NCBI GenBank assembly: GCA_031181585.1
Contig: JAPSKP010000001.1
Location: forward strand, 152,597 to 216,596
Length of the DNA stretch: 64,000 bases
Source of the DNA: Lysinibacillus sp.
Lineage (GTDB): Bacteria > Bacillota > Bacilli > Bacillales_A > Planococcaceae
Reading direction: 5' to 3'
In this document: piece by piece, positions 17,975 to 26,472 of the stretch
How the letters are laid out: every line of letters begins with the position of its first letter
How positions within the stretch are numbered: position 1 is the first letter of the stretch
Program-made: the position numbers and the translations under genes
Notes under the pieces: model-generated
The model's database searches: none
The model's input: only the letters and a program-made list of their open reading frames with translations
Told to the model about the DNA's origin: nothing

Positions 17975-19588
17975 CTATTTGAACCCTAATTTATTTGCAA
18001 TTTTTGTTACCTTTGCTCCAAGTAATTTTTGTGCAAGCCCTATCCGCAGTGATATAAAGCCATAGATAGCTGCTCCAACTCCTGCCCCCAGGATACAGTA
18101 GATAAGGGCCGTCATTTTAGAGTCATCTGCAAGGAATGTATTCAGCAGAGCAGTTACACCCGCAACACTTGCAGCCATAATGCCCGATAAAATAAAAATA
18201 AGCAAAATACGGCGTTTTACCATGGCTGATTTATAATTTAGAGCTTTATGAATAACGACGATATTAATTATAATTGTTACCCCGTAGCCAAGACCCGTTG
18301 CTAATATGGCACCATCCACTTCCAGCCATTTAATTAAAGGAATATTTAAAACAAGCTTAACTAGAACACCTGTCAATAAACTGAATACAATCCATTTTTG
18401 GTAATCAATCCCCTGTAAAAGTGCTGCTGTCACTGTAAATAATGCAAACAATATCGCAATTGGAGCATAATGGGCAAGAACAAGCGTCCCCATCTCACTT
18501 TGCTCATATAGAATATGGTAGATATAAGGAGCTAAAATCACAATTCCAACGGTAGCCGGAATGGTAATAAACAATAGCACCTGATACGTCTTATCCATTG
18601 CATTTCGCAGGGAGCCTAATTTTCCAAGCGTATAATATTCTGTAATTGTCGGAATTAATGCCATTGAAAAGCCTGTCGCCAACATAACGGGGATCATGAC
18701 AATTTTATGCGTCAGGAAATTCAGCATCGTGAAGTATGTATCCGTCACCTTTGCTAAACCGATCGACGTCATTGCACTGTTAAACGTAAGCATATCAACT
18801 AGCTGAAATAAAGGGTTAGCTAGACCGACGAAGACGATAGGAATCGAATATTTCAATAATTCTCTATATAAGCTCGATAGCGGTACTTTTTCCTCTGGTG
18901 CAGTACTCACCGCTAGTTTTTCATCAAATTCCGGCTTGTGTTTTTTCCAGAAACGGAACAGTATAAAAAGACTGGCTATAGCTCCAATGAAAGCCGCAAA
19001 GACAGCAAAGTTTATGGCTGCCGCCGGTGTACCATCCAATAGGACAATGACGATAAAGGAGCCGCCAAGCAGGATGATAATGCGTGCAATCTGTTCAACG
19101 AGCTGGGAAACGGAGGTAGGCATATAATGTCCGTATCCTTGAAAAAAACCTCGGACTAAACTCATAAATGGAACGACAAGTAAGGCAAAGCTTACCCACT
19201 GGATAACGTCTGCAACTTCTCCAACACTATATATTTGCTCATCATCATTAATAACGATATGGGCAATTGGAGATGATAAAAGATTTAACAATAGGAATCC
19301 GCCGATTCCGCTTAGGATCATTAACTTCGTACTGGAACGAAGCAGTCTTCTTCCAGTCTCATAATCACCCAATGCATTGTACTTTGAAACAAATTTCGAT
19401 ACCGCAAGCGGCAACCCCGAAATAGCAATCGATAGCATGATGTTATATGGAATATACGCATATTGGTACAGCCCTATATTTTCCTCTCCTACAATAGCGT
19501 AAAACGGAAAAATATAAATAAGGCCCAATATTTTAGATAAAAATAGGCCGATTGTTAAAATCGCCGTGCCTTTCATCAATGAGGACAT
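17975..19588 (-). CDS. ytgP: MOP-family polysaccharide/lipid II flippase YtgP
   Basis: 537 residues from ATG 19586-19588 with GGAAGGG upstream; 28 further upstream residues have no support. About 14 membrane helices and the family start KGTAILTIGLFLSKILGLIY. YtgP (Amj/MurJ-type, MOP superfamily) moves lipid-linked cell-wall precursors, probably lipid II, across the membrane in Bacillus. Conserved LVRGFFQGYGHYMPTSVSQL is the MOP motif. Upstream of rsuA on the same strand; divergent from ytfP. Confidence 0.93.
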   Translation of the reverse strand: MSSLMKGTAILTIGLFLSKILGLIYIFPFYAIVGEENIGLYQYAYIPYNIMLSIAISGLPLAVSKFVSKYNALGDYETGRRLLRSSTKLMILSGIGGFLLLNLLSSPIAHIVINDDEQIYSVGEVADVIQWVSFALLVVPFMSLVRGFFQGYGHYMPTSVSQLVEQIARIIILLGGSFIVIVLLDGTPAAAINFAVFAAFIGAIASLFILFRFWKKHKPEFDEKLAVSTAPEEKVPLSSLYRELLKYSIPIVFVGLANPLFQLVDMLTFNSAMTSIGLAKVTDTYFTMLNFLTHKIVMIPVMLATGFSMALIPTITEYYTLGKLGSLRNAMDKTYQVLLFITIPATVGIVILAPYIYHILYEQSEMGTLVLAHYAPIAILFALFTVTAALLQGIDYQKWIVFSLLTGVLVKLVLNIPLIKWLEVDGAILATGLGYGVTIIINIVVIHKALNYKSAMVKRRILLIFILSGIMAASVAGVTALLNTFLADDSKMTALIYCILGAGVGAAIYGFISLRIGLAQKLLGAKVTKIANKLGFK

Positions 19589-19736
19589 AAAACCCTTCCA
19601 ATCTATATGGAGATACCATTTTGTAAAAAACAATCCACCTGTTAGTTTACATGGATGAACACATTTACTCAATTCATTTCTTCTATTCGTGTATAATAAT
19701 AATTACACAAATCGACAAAGAAAGTGAGTCATATTT

Positions 19737-20990
19737 ATGATAGATGTAATTGTAATCGGCGGAGGACCATCTGGTTTAATGGCCGCCATAGCTGCTGCCG
19801 AGCAAAATAAAAAAGTAATGCTTCTGGAAAAGGGCGGAAAAGTCGGAAAAAAACTAGCGATTTCAGGTGGAGGCAGATGTAATGTCACGAACCGCCTGCC
19901 AGTTGAAGAAATCGTTAAGCACATCCCTGGAAATGGACGCTTCTTATATAGCCCGTTCACCATCTATAATAACGAAGATATCATTTCTTTCTTCGAAGGT
20001 CTCGGCGTGAAACTAAAAGAAGAAGATCACGGCCGCATGTTTCCAGTATCAAACCGAGCGCAGGATGTTGTAGATGCCTTGATTCAGGAAATGAAACGGT
20101 TAAAGGTAGAAGTATGTCTTCATACCCCTGTTACGAAAATCTTGATGGATGAAGAAAAAATCTATGGCGTTCGTTTAGAAGATGGTTCGGAAATACGGGC
20201 AAAGGCTGTCGTAGTAGCAGTGGGTGGAAAAGCTGTACCACAGACTGGTTCCACGGGCGACGGTTATCCTTGGGCTGAACGTGCCGGCCATACGGTCACA
20301 GAATTATATCCTACAGAGGTGCCCGTTACTTCAAAGGAGCCCTTTATCCAATCACGAGAGTTACAGGGACTAGCACTACGAGATGTTGCTGTATCTGTGT
20401 TGAACAAAAAAGGCAAGCCGATCATTACCCATCAAATGGACATGTTGTTTACACACTTTGGCTTGAGCGGCCCTGCTATTTTACGCTGCAGCCAGTTTAT
20501 TGTGAAGGAAAAAAAGAAAAATGGCGCTCCCGTCCAAGTACGTATTCAATCACTCATCGATCACAATGAAGAGACGTGCCTGCAAATGCTGAATACATCA
20601 ATTAAAGCAGAGCCTAAAAAAGCTGTAAAGAATCTTTGGAAATCCCTTGTTCCGGAACGCTGGCTGCTCTTCCTATTAGATCGTGCCGGAATTGACGCCT
20701 CCTTGACAGGCATCGAGCTTTCCCAGGAAAAGCTTCGTGCATTCGCACGAGAATTAGTTGGTTTCACAATGGAGGTGCACGGGACACAGTCTATTGAAAA
20801 AGCATTCGTGACAGGTGGAGGTGTATCAGTAAAGGAAATCGACCCGAAAACGATGGCTTCCAAAATGAAAGATGGCCTGTACTTCTGCGGAGAAATACTT
20901 GATATCCACGGTTATACAGGCGGTTATAATATCACTTCTGCTCTTGTGACAGGGCGCATTGCCGGCATGAGCGCTGGAGCCAGCTGCTAG
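19737..20990 (+). CDS. ytfP: HI0933-type flavoprotein YtfP
   Basis: 417 residues. FAD/NAD(P) fold: [16 protein letters not shown] at the N-terminus, the family hallmark [16 protein letters not shown] at about 38-53, and C-terminal [17 protein letters not shown]0933/BaiN-like proteins are FAD-dependent oxidoreductases; the physiological substrate of YtfP is not known. A GAAAGTGAG site precedes the ATG. A TATAAT at about 19693-19698 may be its -10. Divergent from ytgP, ended by a strong terminator. Confidence 0.93.
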   Translation: MIDVIVIGGGPSGLMAAIAAAEQNKKVMLLEKGGKVGKKLAISGGGRCNVTNRLPVEEIVKHIPGNGRFLYSPFTIYNNEDIISFFEGLGVKLKEEDHGRMFPVSNRAQDVVDALIQEMKRLKVEVCLHTPVTKILMDEEKIYGVRLEDGSEIRAKAVVVAVGGKAVPQTGSTGDGYPWAERAGHTVTELYPTEVPVTSKEPFIQSRELQGLALRDVAVSVLNKKGKPIITHQMDMLFTHFGLSGPAILRCSQFIVKEKKKNGAPVQVRIQSLIDHNEETCLQMLNTSIKAEPKKAVKNLWKSLVPERWLLFLLDRAGIDASLTGIELSQEKLRAFARELVGFTMEVHGTQSIEKAFVTGGGVSVKEIDPKTMASKMKDGLYFCGEILDIHGYTGGYNITSALVTGRIAGMSAGASC

Positions 20991-21031
20991 ACATCCCATA
21001 TCTATATCAGAATAAGACACTGGAAATAAGC

Positions 21032-21075
21032 CCAAAAAACACCTTTTCCCTTGAGTGGAAAAATGGTGTTTTTGG
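21032..21075 (+). terminator. Terminator after ytfP
   Basis: CCAAAAAACACC...GGTGTTTTTGG hairpin with an inner TTTTCC/GGAAAA pairing and a T-run, about 45 bases past the ytfP stop. Confidence 0.88.
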
Positions 21076-21084
21076 TATGATAAA

Positions 21085-21298
21085 AATTGGTTTACATTAC
21101 GGATGCGCCTTCCTCGGGTATGGTCTGAGCCTGTAATAGCAGCCATCATACTATTCCTGCAGGAAGCTTTGCTCCGCATCGAAAGCTTAGCGGCAGATGC
21201 ACTCGACCCTACACTTCAATCATTTTCGAAAACATCAAATTCTTATTGTACATTGATGCGAATTTTCTTGCGGTTTGTACTTATACTCCAGTCTCTTC
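21085..21298. other. Unexplained G/C-richer intergenic block
   Basis: Between the ytfP terminator and the anti-sigma stop lie about 200 bases with no credible gene. Frames open on both strands but lack ribosome sites. AAGCTTT and AAAGCTT copies at about 21166 and 21183 can pair. It may be an interspersed intergenic repeat; only one copy is in this window. Confidence 0.35.
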
Positions 21299-22477
21299 TT
21301 AATATACCTTTTCCCCTTCGCTATTATAGTAGTCGTAATGAAAAGAATTGAAGTTTTCCGGCTTTATGATGGCGCGAATAGCTGGTTTCCCCTCTTCTAT
21401 TTCCACCGGTATGACCGTACCTTCATTCTCATATTCCCCTACCAGATTAATTGTGGCAATTGCATGTCCTTCATGAACAGCAATGACTTGACGTCTCCAC
21501 TGAGATTGTAAAGCATCCATAACATGTTCTTTACCTGTCTTCACGTCCCATAAGACATAGCCATTCTCGTTTTTCAGGAAATGGGCAAAATAATTTAATC
21601 CTTCTGCCGTCGTAATTAAAGCATAACGATGATTTCCGAAGGTAGCTGCATCTGTTAGACGTGGCCCTTCAAGTTCTTCTTCCTCTAGTACAGCAGCTAT
21701 GATAGATGTTTCATCATATGCGTATTTTTCCGCAGCGGGCATTAAAAAAGGTACTACACACATTAGAATAATCAGCAGCGGAATTGCCTTGAAGAACCAA
21801 TTGCTTTTCATCCGTACATTGAGAATAAAGAGAGCACCAAATCCGATGATAATCCATATTAAAACTGATTGATTGTGTTTCGACATCGAGCCAAAATAGG
21901 TATTTAAAAGCCAGCTTTGTTCTTGATTGCTGGAGATAAAGGGCTTATCAGGAAAAAATTCTTCATAGGTCTGTACAAGCGAAGCAGATTGCCTGCGGAT
22001 CTCATTAAAGCTTGTTATGTTAGGAATAGGCGGCTCCGCTCCTTGCACTTCTATTCTCCATAAATACATGTAATACAGTAGTGCTGATAGATCCCGCCGC
22101 TCCCTTGGTGTCAGCTCAGGAGAACGATAAAAGGCGCTTTCCCCGCTTTCAATTGCTCGCTGCAGCAGCCAGTCACTCTCAGATAAATACGCCATAATCG
22201 CTTTTTCATCGTCCGTCACCATAGCAGCCGCAAATCTTTCCATATACGCCGTCTCTACTGTTTCAGGTGCCTCCTCTGTACTGATGGAAATATGTTGAGA
22301 CGGTTGTACTAAAGAAAACAGCAAGATTACCGCCATTATTGTCACTGCGATAGCTACAGCGAACGGCCCTTTTCTGCCTCTTATTCTTCTGGCAGCTTTC
22401 ATAATCTCCTGTTTCCTATGTTTAGAAAAATGCCCTTCTCCGTATACTTCCCCCATTGCCTTACGAATCGGATCCAT
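21299..22477 (-). CDS. Probable membrane anti-sigma factor partnered with the ECF gene
   Basis: 392 residues. Cytoplasmic N-terminal ~38 residues are basic (KHRKQEIMKAARRIRGRK), then a first membrane helix (about 39-57), a long outer helical region, two more helices near residues 205-245, and an extracytoplasmic C-terminal domain of about 140 residues. No HxxxCxxC zinc motif, so it is not a zinc anti-sigma. Its ATG has GAGAGGAACC upstream and overlaps the ECF sigma gene by 17 bases, the normal arrangement for a sigma and its anti-sigma. Sequence family not recognised; the role is inferred from position and topology. Confidence 0.75.
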   Translation of the reverse strand: MDPIRKAMGEVYGEGHFSKHRKQEIMKAARRIRGRKGPFAVAIAVTIMAVILLFSLVQPSQHISISTEEAPETVETAYMERFAAAMVTDDEKAIMAYLSESDWLLQRAIESGESAFYRSPELTPRERRDLSALLYYMYLWRIEVQGAEPPIPNITSFNEIRRQSASLVQTYEEFFPDKPFISSNQEQSWLLNTYFGSMSKHNQSVLIWIIIGFGALFILNVRMKSNWFFKAIPLLIILMCVVPFLMPAAEKYAYDETSIIAAVLEEEELEGPRLTDAATFGNHRYALITTAEGLNYFAHFLKNENGYVLWDVKTGKEHVMDALQSQWRRQVIAVHEGHAIATINLVGEYENEGTVIPVEIEEGKPAIRAIIKPENFNSFHYDYYNSEGEKVY

Positions 22478-22994
22478 ATGGTTCCTCTCCCCCCTGTAAA
22501 GATATCCCTAGCATTTGTCTTGCCCTTCTCAATCTTGTCTTTACTGTGTTAATCGGAAGGTTTAAAATAACACCTGTTTCCTCCAGAGACATTTCGCCAA
22601 AATGGAAAACGATAATGACATCCTTGTATTTGGGCGGCAGCTGCTCGATTGCTGACACGAGCCTTGCTGAGTCGTCCATACTGATGACGACTTGCTCTGT
22701 TGACCTGTCTGTGTGTAAAAGCTTCTGAAAGGCATTCGTGATCGTAACTTTTTTATATTTCCAGCTCATCAAATAATCATGGCAGACGTTAATTGCAATG
22801 CGATATAAAAACGTCTTGATATTTGCCTCTCCGCGAAATGTATGAAGGGAACGGAAAAATCTTAAGAAGCTATCCTGCGTCAAGTCCTCTGCTGTCTGCC
22901 AATTGCGTACATATGTATAACAAAGTTTCACGATATCATCGCCATACTGATCCATCGTCTCTATCAACCTTCGTTCTCGTTCCTCTGGTTCCAC
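22461..22994 (-). CDS. ECF (group 4) RNA polymerase sigma factor
   Basis: 177 residues. Region 2 with the -10 recognition helix YTYVRNWQTAEDLTQDSF, and region 4 helix-turn-helix EMSLEETGVILNLPINTVKTR. No region 1 or 3, as for ECF factors. GTG start at 22992-22994 has a very strong AAGGAGGGAG site. Binds core RNA polymerase when its anti-sigma releases it. The anti-sigma gene overlaps it, and a near-consensus ECF promoter (TGAAAC-N17-TGTCTA) lies about 30 bases upstream, so the gene probably drives itself. Not at this position in B. subtilis. The stimulus is unknown. Confidence 0.93.
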   Translation of the reverse strand: MEPEERERRLIETMDQYGDDIVKLCYTYVRNWQTAEDLTQDSFLRFFRSLHTFRGEANIKTFLYRIAINVCHDYLMSWKYKKVTITNAFQKLLHTDRSTEQVVISMDDSARLVSAIEQLPPKYKDVIIVFHFGEMSLEETGVILNLPINTVKTRLRRARQMLGISLQGGEEPYGSDS

Positions 22995-23022
22995 AATCTC
23001 CCTCCTTCTTCTGGTCAGCCGT

Positions 23023-23051
23023 TAGACAGAACTTATTTTCAAAAAGTTTCA
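23023..23051 (-). promoter_or_regulatory. ECF-type autogenous promoter
   Basis: Minus strand -35 TGAAAC (23046-23051) and -10 TGTCTA (23023-23028) with a 17-base spacer, against the Bacillus ECF pattern TGAAAC-N16/17-CGTMTA. The start site would fall within about 10 bases of the ribosome site of the sigma gene. It lies directly after a terminator. Confidence 0.65.
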
Positions 23052-23059
23052 CTTTATAT

Positions 23060-23091
23060 AAAAAAACTTGGCCCTCTTTGGACCAAGTTTT
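23060..23091 (-). terminator. Terminator after the SRPBCC gene
   Basis: AAAACTTGGTCC / GGCCAAGTTTT-type hairpin with seven T on the minus strand. It ends the upstream gene just before the ECF promoter. Confidence 0.88.
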
Positions 23092-23099
23092 CATTTCTT

Positions 23100-23549
23100 T
23101 TATGCAGTTGGTACTGTACTTTGGATAGTACGCGCTATTTTCTCTGTCAGGCGTGTCGTTACTTTCGGCAGCACCATTTTAATCATAGGTGTTAGTACCG
23201 CACCGGAAATACCGCCAGCGTTTACTTCCACCGTCCCTGTCATTTTTGTGCCTTCTGCTATTTCTTCAGCTTGGAACTGGCCGCTGCCCGTGAAGTTGTC
23301 TGTCAGGCCTTTTAGCGTGAATTTAATGTTGTTCGGGCCATTAAATTCAATAATATCTAATTCCATCTGTACCGTCTTTTTCAGACCCTTCATGCTGCCT
23401 TCAAATGTCCAGATAGACTTCTTTTCGTCAATCTGTTCATGTTCTTTATATGCTGGTACTAGTGTAGCCCACTGTTCGATTTTGCTTACGAAATCCCATA
23501 CATTTTCAATGTTAGTCGGAACTGTTACTGTGTGTGATGCTTGTGCCAT
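23100..23549 (-). CDS. SRPBCC/CoxG-like ligand-binding protein
   Basis: 149 residues, helix-grip fold: an N-terminal TVTVPTNIENVWDFVSK, central strands, and a long C-terminal helix from about residue 122. The family includes CoxG (carbon monoxide dehydrogenase subunit G) and polyketide cyclase-like proteins. CoxG-type proteins bind hydrophobic ligands; the specific ligand here cannot be told. No CO dehydrogenase genes are present, so the CoxG name should not be taken as function. Single-gene unit ended by a terminator. Confidence 0.8.
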   Translation of the reverse strand: MAQASHTVTVPTNIENVWDFVSKIEQWATLVPAYKEHEQIDEKKSIWTFEGSMKGLKKTVQMELDIIEFNGPNNIKFTLKGLTDNFTGSGQFQAEEIAEGTKMTGTVEVNAGGISGAVLTPMIKMVLPKVTTRLTEKIARTIQSTVPTA

Positions 23550-23865
23550 ATTTATGCCAACTTTCTACTATTTTCTTTAGCTTCACCTACAGTTTACCTA
23601 AAAACTCTCCATTGGAAAATAGTTATTTTCACCTTTCATGCTCTAAAGTTAGGAAATTTCAGTATACAATTCATATTATTTTATACCTACCTCTTCTATA
23701 CATAGCAGCATTGATACTGAAATCGCAAATACAACTATCCATTCGAATAAAACAGCTTATCAGAAACAAAGTGACAGAGTCTCAGCTAAAATATATTTAG
23801 TTGAACCCTCAATAAAGTGAATTGCACCGTAACGGATTCCTTACGATATAATCCCAGATTCACCC
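23550..23865. other. Intergenic region, no gene seen
   Basis: About 315 A/T-rich bases between the SRPBCC start and the small zinc-ribbon gene. I see no ribosome-site-supported frame and no RNA fold; only a short GTAAC...GTTAC-like match near 23829. Probably holds the SRPBCC promoter. Confidence 0.3.
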
Positions 23866-24036
23866 CTAATCCCGGTCAAATAAATATTTGCGGGCATCCG
23901 CTTCAATTCGCCGATCACAATCATCACAGGCAAACTTACCGTTTCGATTTTGCTTGTATTGTTGATACTTTCTTGTGCCTTCAATCAATTTAAACGGCTT
24001 TTTACAATACATACAGTCTGCTTCATAATAAATCAT
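23866..24036 (-). CDS. Small zinc-ribbon protein (DUF2197/YlaI-like)
   Basis: 56 residues, too short for most gene tracks. Starts at ATG 24034-24036 behind a clean AGAGGAG site seven bases away. Two CxxC pairs, CMYC near residue 8-11 and CDDC near residue 37-40, frame a basic loop, and a charged helix follows. This is a typical rubredoxin-like zinc ribbon. It recalls B. subtilis YlaI (DUF2197), but that call is by pattern only. Sits alone between the SRPBCC gene and sirC. Function unknown; zinc binding is inferred from the cysteines. Confidence 0.85.
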   Translation of the reverse strand: MIYYEADCMYCKKPFKLIEGTRKYQQYKQNRNGKFACDDCDRRIEADARKYLFDRD

Positions 24037-24090
24037 GGCTCTACTCCTCTAATTATGATTATGTCTAGCATACATGAAAAACAGCAAATA

Positions 24091-24133
24091 AAAAAACAGT
24101 ATTGGAACCCTATTGATTCCAATACCGTTTTTA
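24091..24133 (-). terminator. Terminator after sirC
   Basis: TATTGGAA arms at 24100-24108 and their complement at 24117-24125, outer A/T runs, and a seven-T tail on the minus strand. It overlaps the sirC stop codon and closes the sulfite reductase operon. Confidence 0.9.
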
Positions 24134-24730
24134 TTTGTTCAGCTGTTCTAAAAAGGCTTTTTGCAATCCATCATCCAAATACTTCTTATCTGCAATTTCC
24201 GTCAGTAACTGCCGTTTTTCTACTTCGCCAACCCGTAAGGACAAAATCTTTTCCCGGGAAATTTTCACAAAGCTAATATACGATTCATATGATTCGTCAA
24301 ACTGCGACATGATTTCATCCCGGATGTTTTTGGCAAGGATTGGGCTTGCCCCTTCTGTCCCTACAGCAACCGTCAACAGTCCACGCTTGCCGACTGCCGG
24401 AAAATAGAATGAACTATTTCCCGGGTCGTCTGCAATATTAATCAGCTGATTGGCGCTGCAGCTATGTGCAACAGCTTCATTCACCTCACGCTTATTCGTT
24501 GCTGCAACAACTAAAAACGTATCATAAACATCCTGTTTTTCAAACGCGCGTGGCAGCCAGCCCACCCGTTTTTGCTCTACAAATGCCGCTAACTCCGGGA
24601 GCAGCTCTGGGCTGACAATTACAATACGTGCCCCTTCTGCCAGCAATGTCATTGTTCTTCGATAGGCAATTTTACCGCCGCCGACAATAACACACTTTTG
24701 TCCTTTGAGCTTGATCATAATCGGGAGCAT
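24131..24730 (-). CDS. sirC: Precorrin-2 dehydrogenase (SirC/YlnF)
   Basis: 199 residues. N-terminal Rossmann fold with VIVGGGKIAYRRTMTL binding NAD, then the CysG N-terminal / Met8p-like domain. Catalyses NAD-dependent oxidation of precorrin-2 to sirohydrochlorin. TAGGTGATAG precedes the ATG. Last gene of the cobA-sirB-yezD-cysJ-cysI-sirC unit, matching siroheme enzymes ylnD-ylnE-ylnF in B. subtilis. No methyltransferase domain is fused, so cobA upstream supplies that step. Confidence 0.93.
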   Translation of the reverse strand: MLPIMIKLKGQKCVIVGGGKIAYRRTMTLLAEGARIVIVSPELLPELAAFVEQKRVGWLPRAFEKQDVYDTFLVVAATNKREVNEAVAHSCSANQLINIADDPGNSSFYFPAVGKRGLLTVAVGTEGASPILAKNIRDEIMSQFDESYESYISFVKISREKILSLRVGEVEKRQLLTEIADKKYLDDGLQKAFLEQLNK

Positions 24731-24738
24731 ACTATCAC

Positions 24739-26460
24739 CTAAACTGTATGGAAGTTTGTACCGTCTGTTGTAGCAGCCACATATCCTGCACGGATTACGA
24801 AATCACCAAAGCGTTCCCCTTGTAAACGCTCTGCTGCGTAGCGTGTGATGATAGGACGCAGCTCACTTAAGATTTCCTCTTCTCCAATGTTTTCGCGGTA
24901 GATTTTATTTAGACGGTCACCTGTAAAGCCGCCCCCTAAGTACATGTTATACTTGCCTGGCCCTTTGCCGATGAACCCGATCTCTCCCATTGCCGCTCGA
25001 GAGCAGCCATTTGGACATCCGCTCATTCGGATCACAATTTCTTCATCACGCAAGCCGACATCATCCAAAATCACTTCAATTTTTTCTACCAATGAAGGCA
25101 GGTAGCGCTCTGCTTCGGCCATTGCCAGGCCGCATGTTGGTAATGACACACACGCAATCGAATTGCGGCGTAGGGCTGAGTAGAACTCGCCTGCTGTAAT
25201 ATTATATTGTTTAATCAGCTCATCAATTTTTTTCTTCTTTTGTGGTGATACATTGCCGATGACAAGATTCTGGTTACCTGTCAATCGGAATTCTCCTGTA
25301 TGCACCTTTGCAATTTCACGTAAGCCCGTTTTTAGTGGATAGTCTTCGAAATCTTTAATACGGCCGTTTTGGATGAACAATGTATAATGCCATTTGCCAT
25401 CTTCACCTTTAATCCATCCATAACGGTCCCCTGTATGGTCAAATTGGAATGGCCGAGCTTCCTCGATATTCCAGCCTAGACGACGGTGCAGCTCTTCCTT
25501 GAACCAATCAAGGCCGCGTTTATCAATTGTATATTTGAATCGTGCATTTTTACGCTCTTTACGATTTCCATAATCACGCTGAATCGTCATGATTTTTTCT
25601 GCTGTTTCAAGTAACTTATCCGGTGTAATAAAGCCAATTAAACGACCAAGCTGTGGATATGTCGTGTCATCTCCATGCGTCATACCCATACCGCCGCCGA
25701 CCAGCACGTTAAAGCCTGTCAGCTGCCCATTTTCCAAGATAGCAATAAATCCGATATCCTGCGAATAAATATCTGCATCATTATGAGGTGGGATAGCAAT
25801 GCCGATTTTGAATTTACGTGGTAGATACAATGAACCATAAATAGGTTCGATCTCTTTTTCCTGCGTATCTACGACTTTTTCACCGTTCAGCCATAATTCA
25901 TGATAGGCTGTTGTACGCGGAAGCAGATGCTCACTTAATTTTGCTGACCATTCAAAAACCTCTGCATGAAGCTTAGATTGATAAGGATTAGCATTGCACA
26001 TAACATTACGGTTTACGTCCCCGCATGCAGCCAGCGAGTCAAGCAGTACCTCATTGATCCCCTGCATAAATTTTTTAACATTCCATTTTAAAATTCCATG
26101 CAATTGGAACGCCTGGCGTGTTGTCAGCTTCAGCGTACCGTTTCCTACCTCATCGGATAAACGGTCCATTGTCAGCCATTGCTCCGGCGTCGCTACTCCA
26201 CCCGGTGTACGTACACGTACCATGAATTGATACGCAGGTTCAAGCTTTTGCTTGGCACGCTCATTTCGCAAGTCACGGTCATCTTGAAGATAACTTCCAT
26301 GGAATTTCATAAGACGGTTGTCATCGTCTGGAATACCTGAGCTGATTGGATACTCCATCGTTTTTTCAAGTGTACCGCGCAGGTAATTACTTTCTTCTTT
26401 AATACGTTCTACATCACTAAATGGCCCTTCTTGTGGCGGCAGTACGATTTTCTCTGTCAT
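24739..26460 (-). CDS. cysI: Sulfite reductase hemoprotein CysI
   Basis: 573 residues, the full length of CysI. The [4Fe-4S]-siroheme site is visible as [15 protein letters not shown] (Cys-x5-Cys) and CPNGCSRA (Cys-x3-Cys) near residues 435-485. Reduces sulfite to sulfide with electrons from CysJ; cytoplasmic. Ribosome site AAGGGGGAAG eight bases before the ATG. Nine bases upstream of sirC, 12 bases after cysJ, so the three are one transcript. Function is secure by homology. Confidence 0.97.
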   Translation of the reverse strand: MTEKIVLPPQEGPFSDVERIKEESNYLRGTLEKTMEYPISSGIPDDDNRLMKFHGSYLQDDRDLRNERAKQKLEPAYQFMVRVRTPGGVATPEQWLTMDRLSDEVGNGTLKLTTRQAFQLHGILKWNVKKFMQGINEVLLDSLAACGDVNRNVMCNANPYQSKLHAEVFEWSAKLSEHLLPRTTAYHELWLNGEKVVDTQEKEIEPIYGSLYLPRKFKIGIAIPPHNDADIYSQDIGFIAILENGQLTGFNVLVGGGMGMTHGDDTTYPQLGRLIGFITPDKLLETAEKIMTIQRDYGNRKERKNARFKYTIDKRGLDWFKEELHRRLGWNIEEARPFQFDHTGDRYGWIKGEDGKWHYTLFIQNGRIKDFEDYPLKTGLREIAKVHTGEFRLTGNQNLVIGNVSPQKKKKIDELIKQYNITAGEFYSALRRNSIACVSLPTCGLAMAEAERYLPSLVEKIEVILDDVGLRDEEIVIRMSGCPNGCSRAAMGEIGFIGKGPGKYNMYLGGGFTGDRLNKIYRENIGEEEILSELRPIITRYAAERLQGERFGDFVIRAGYVAATTDGTNFHTV

Positions 26461-26472
26461 TTTACTTCCCCC

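Noticed and set aside
21055..21351. 98-residue plus-strand frame beyond ytfP
   Set aside because: It begins inside the terminator stem and lacks a ribosome site; likely part of an intergenic repeat.
23100..23549. True CO dehydrogenase subunit CoxG
   Set aside because: No CO dehydrogenase genes nearby; only the ligand-binding fold is shared.
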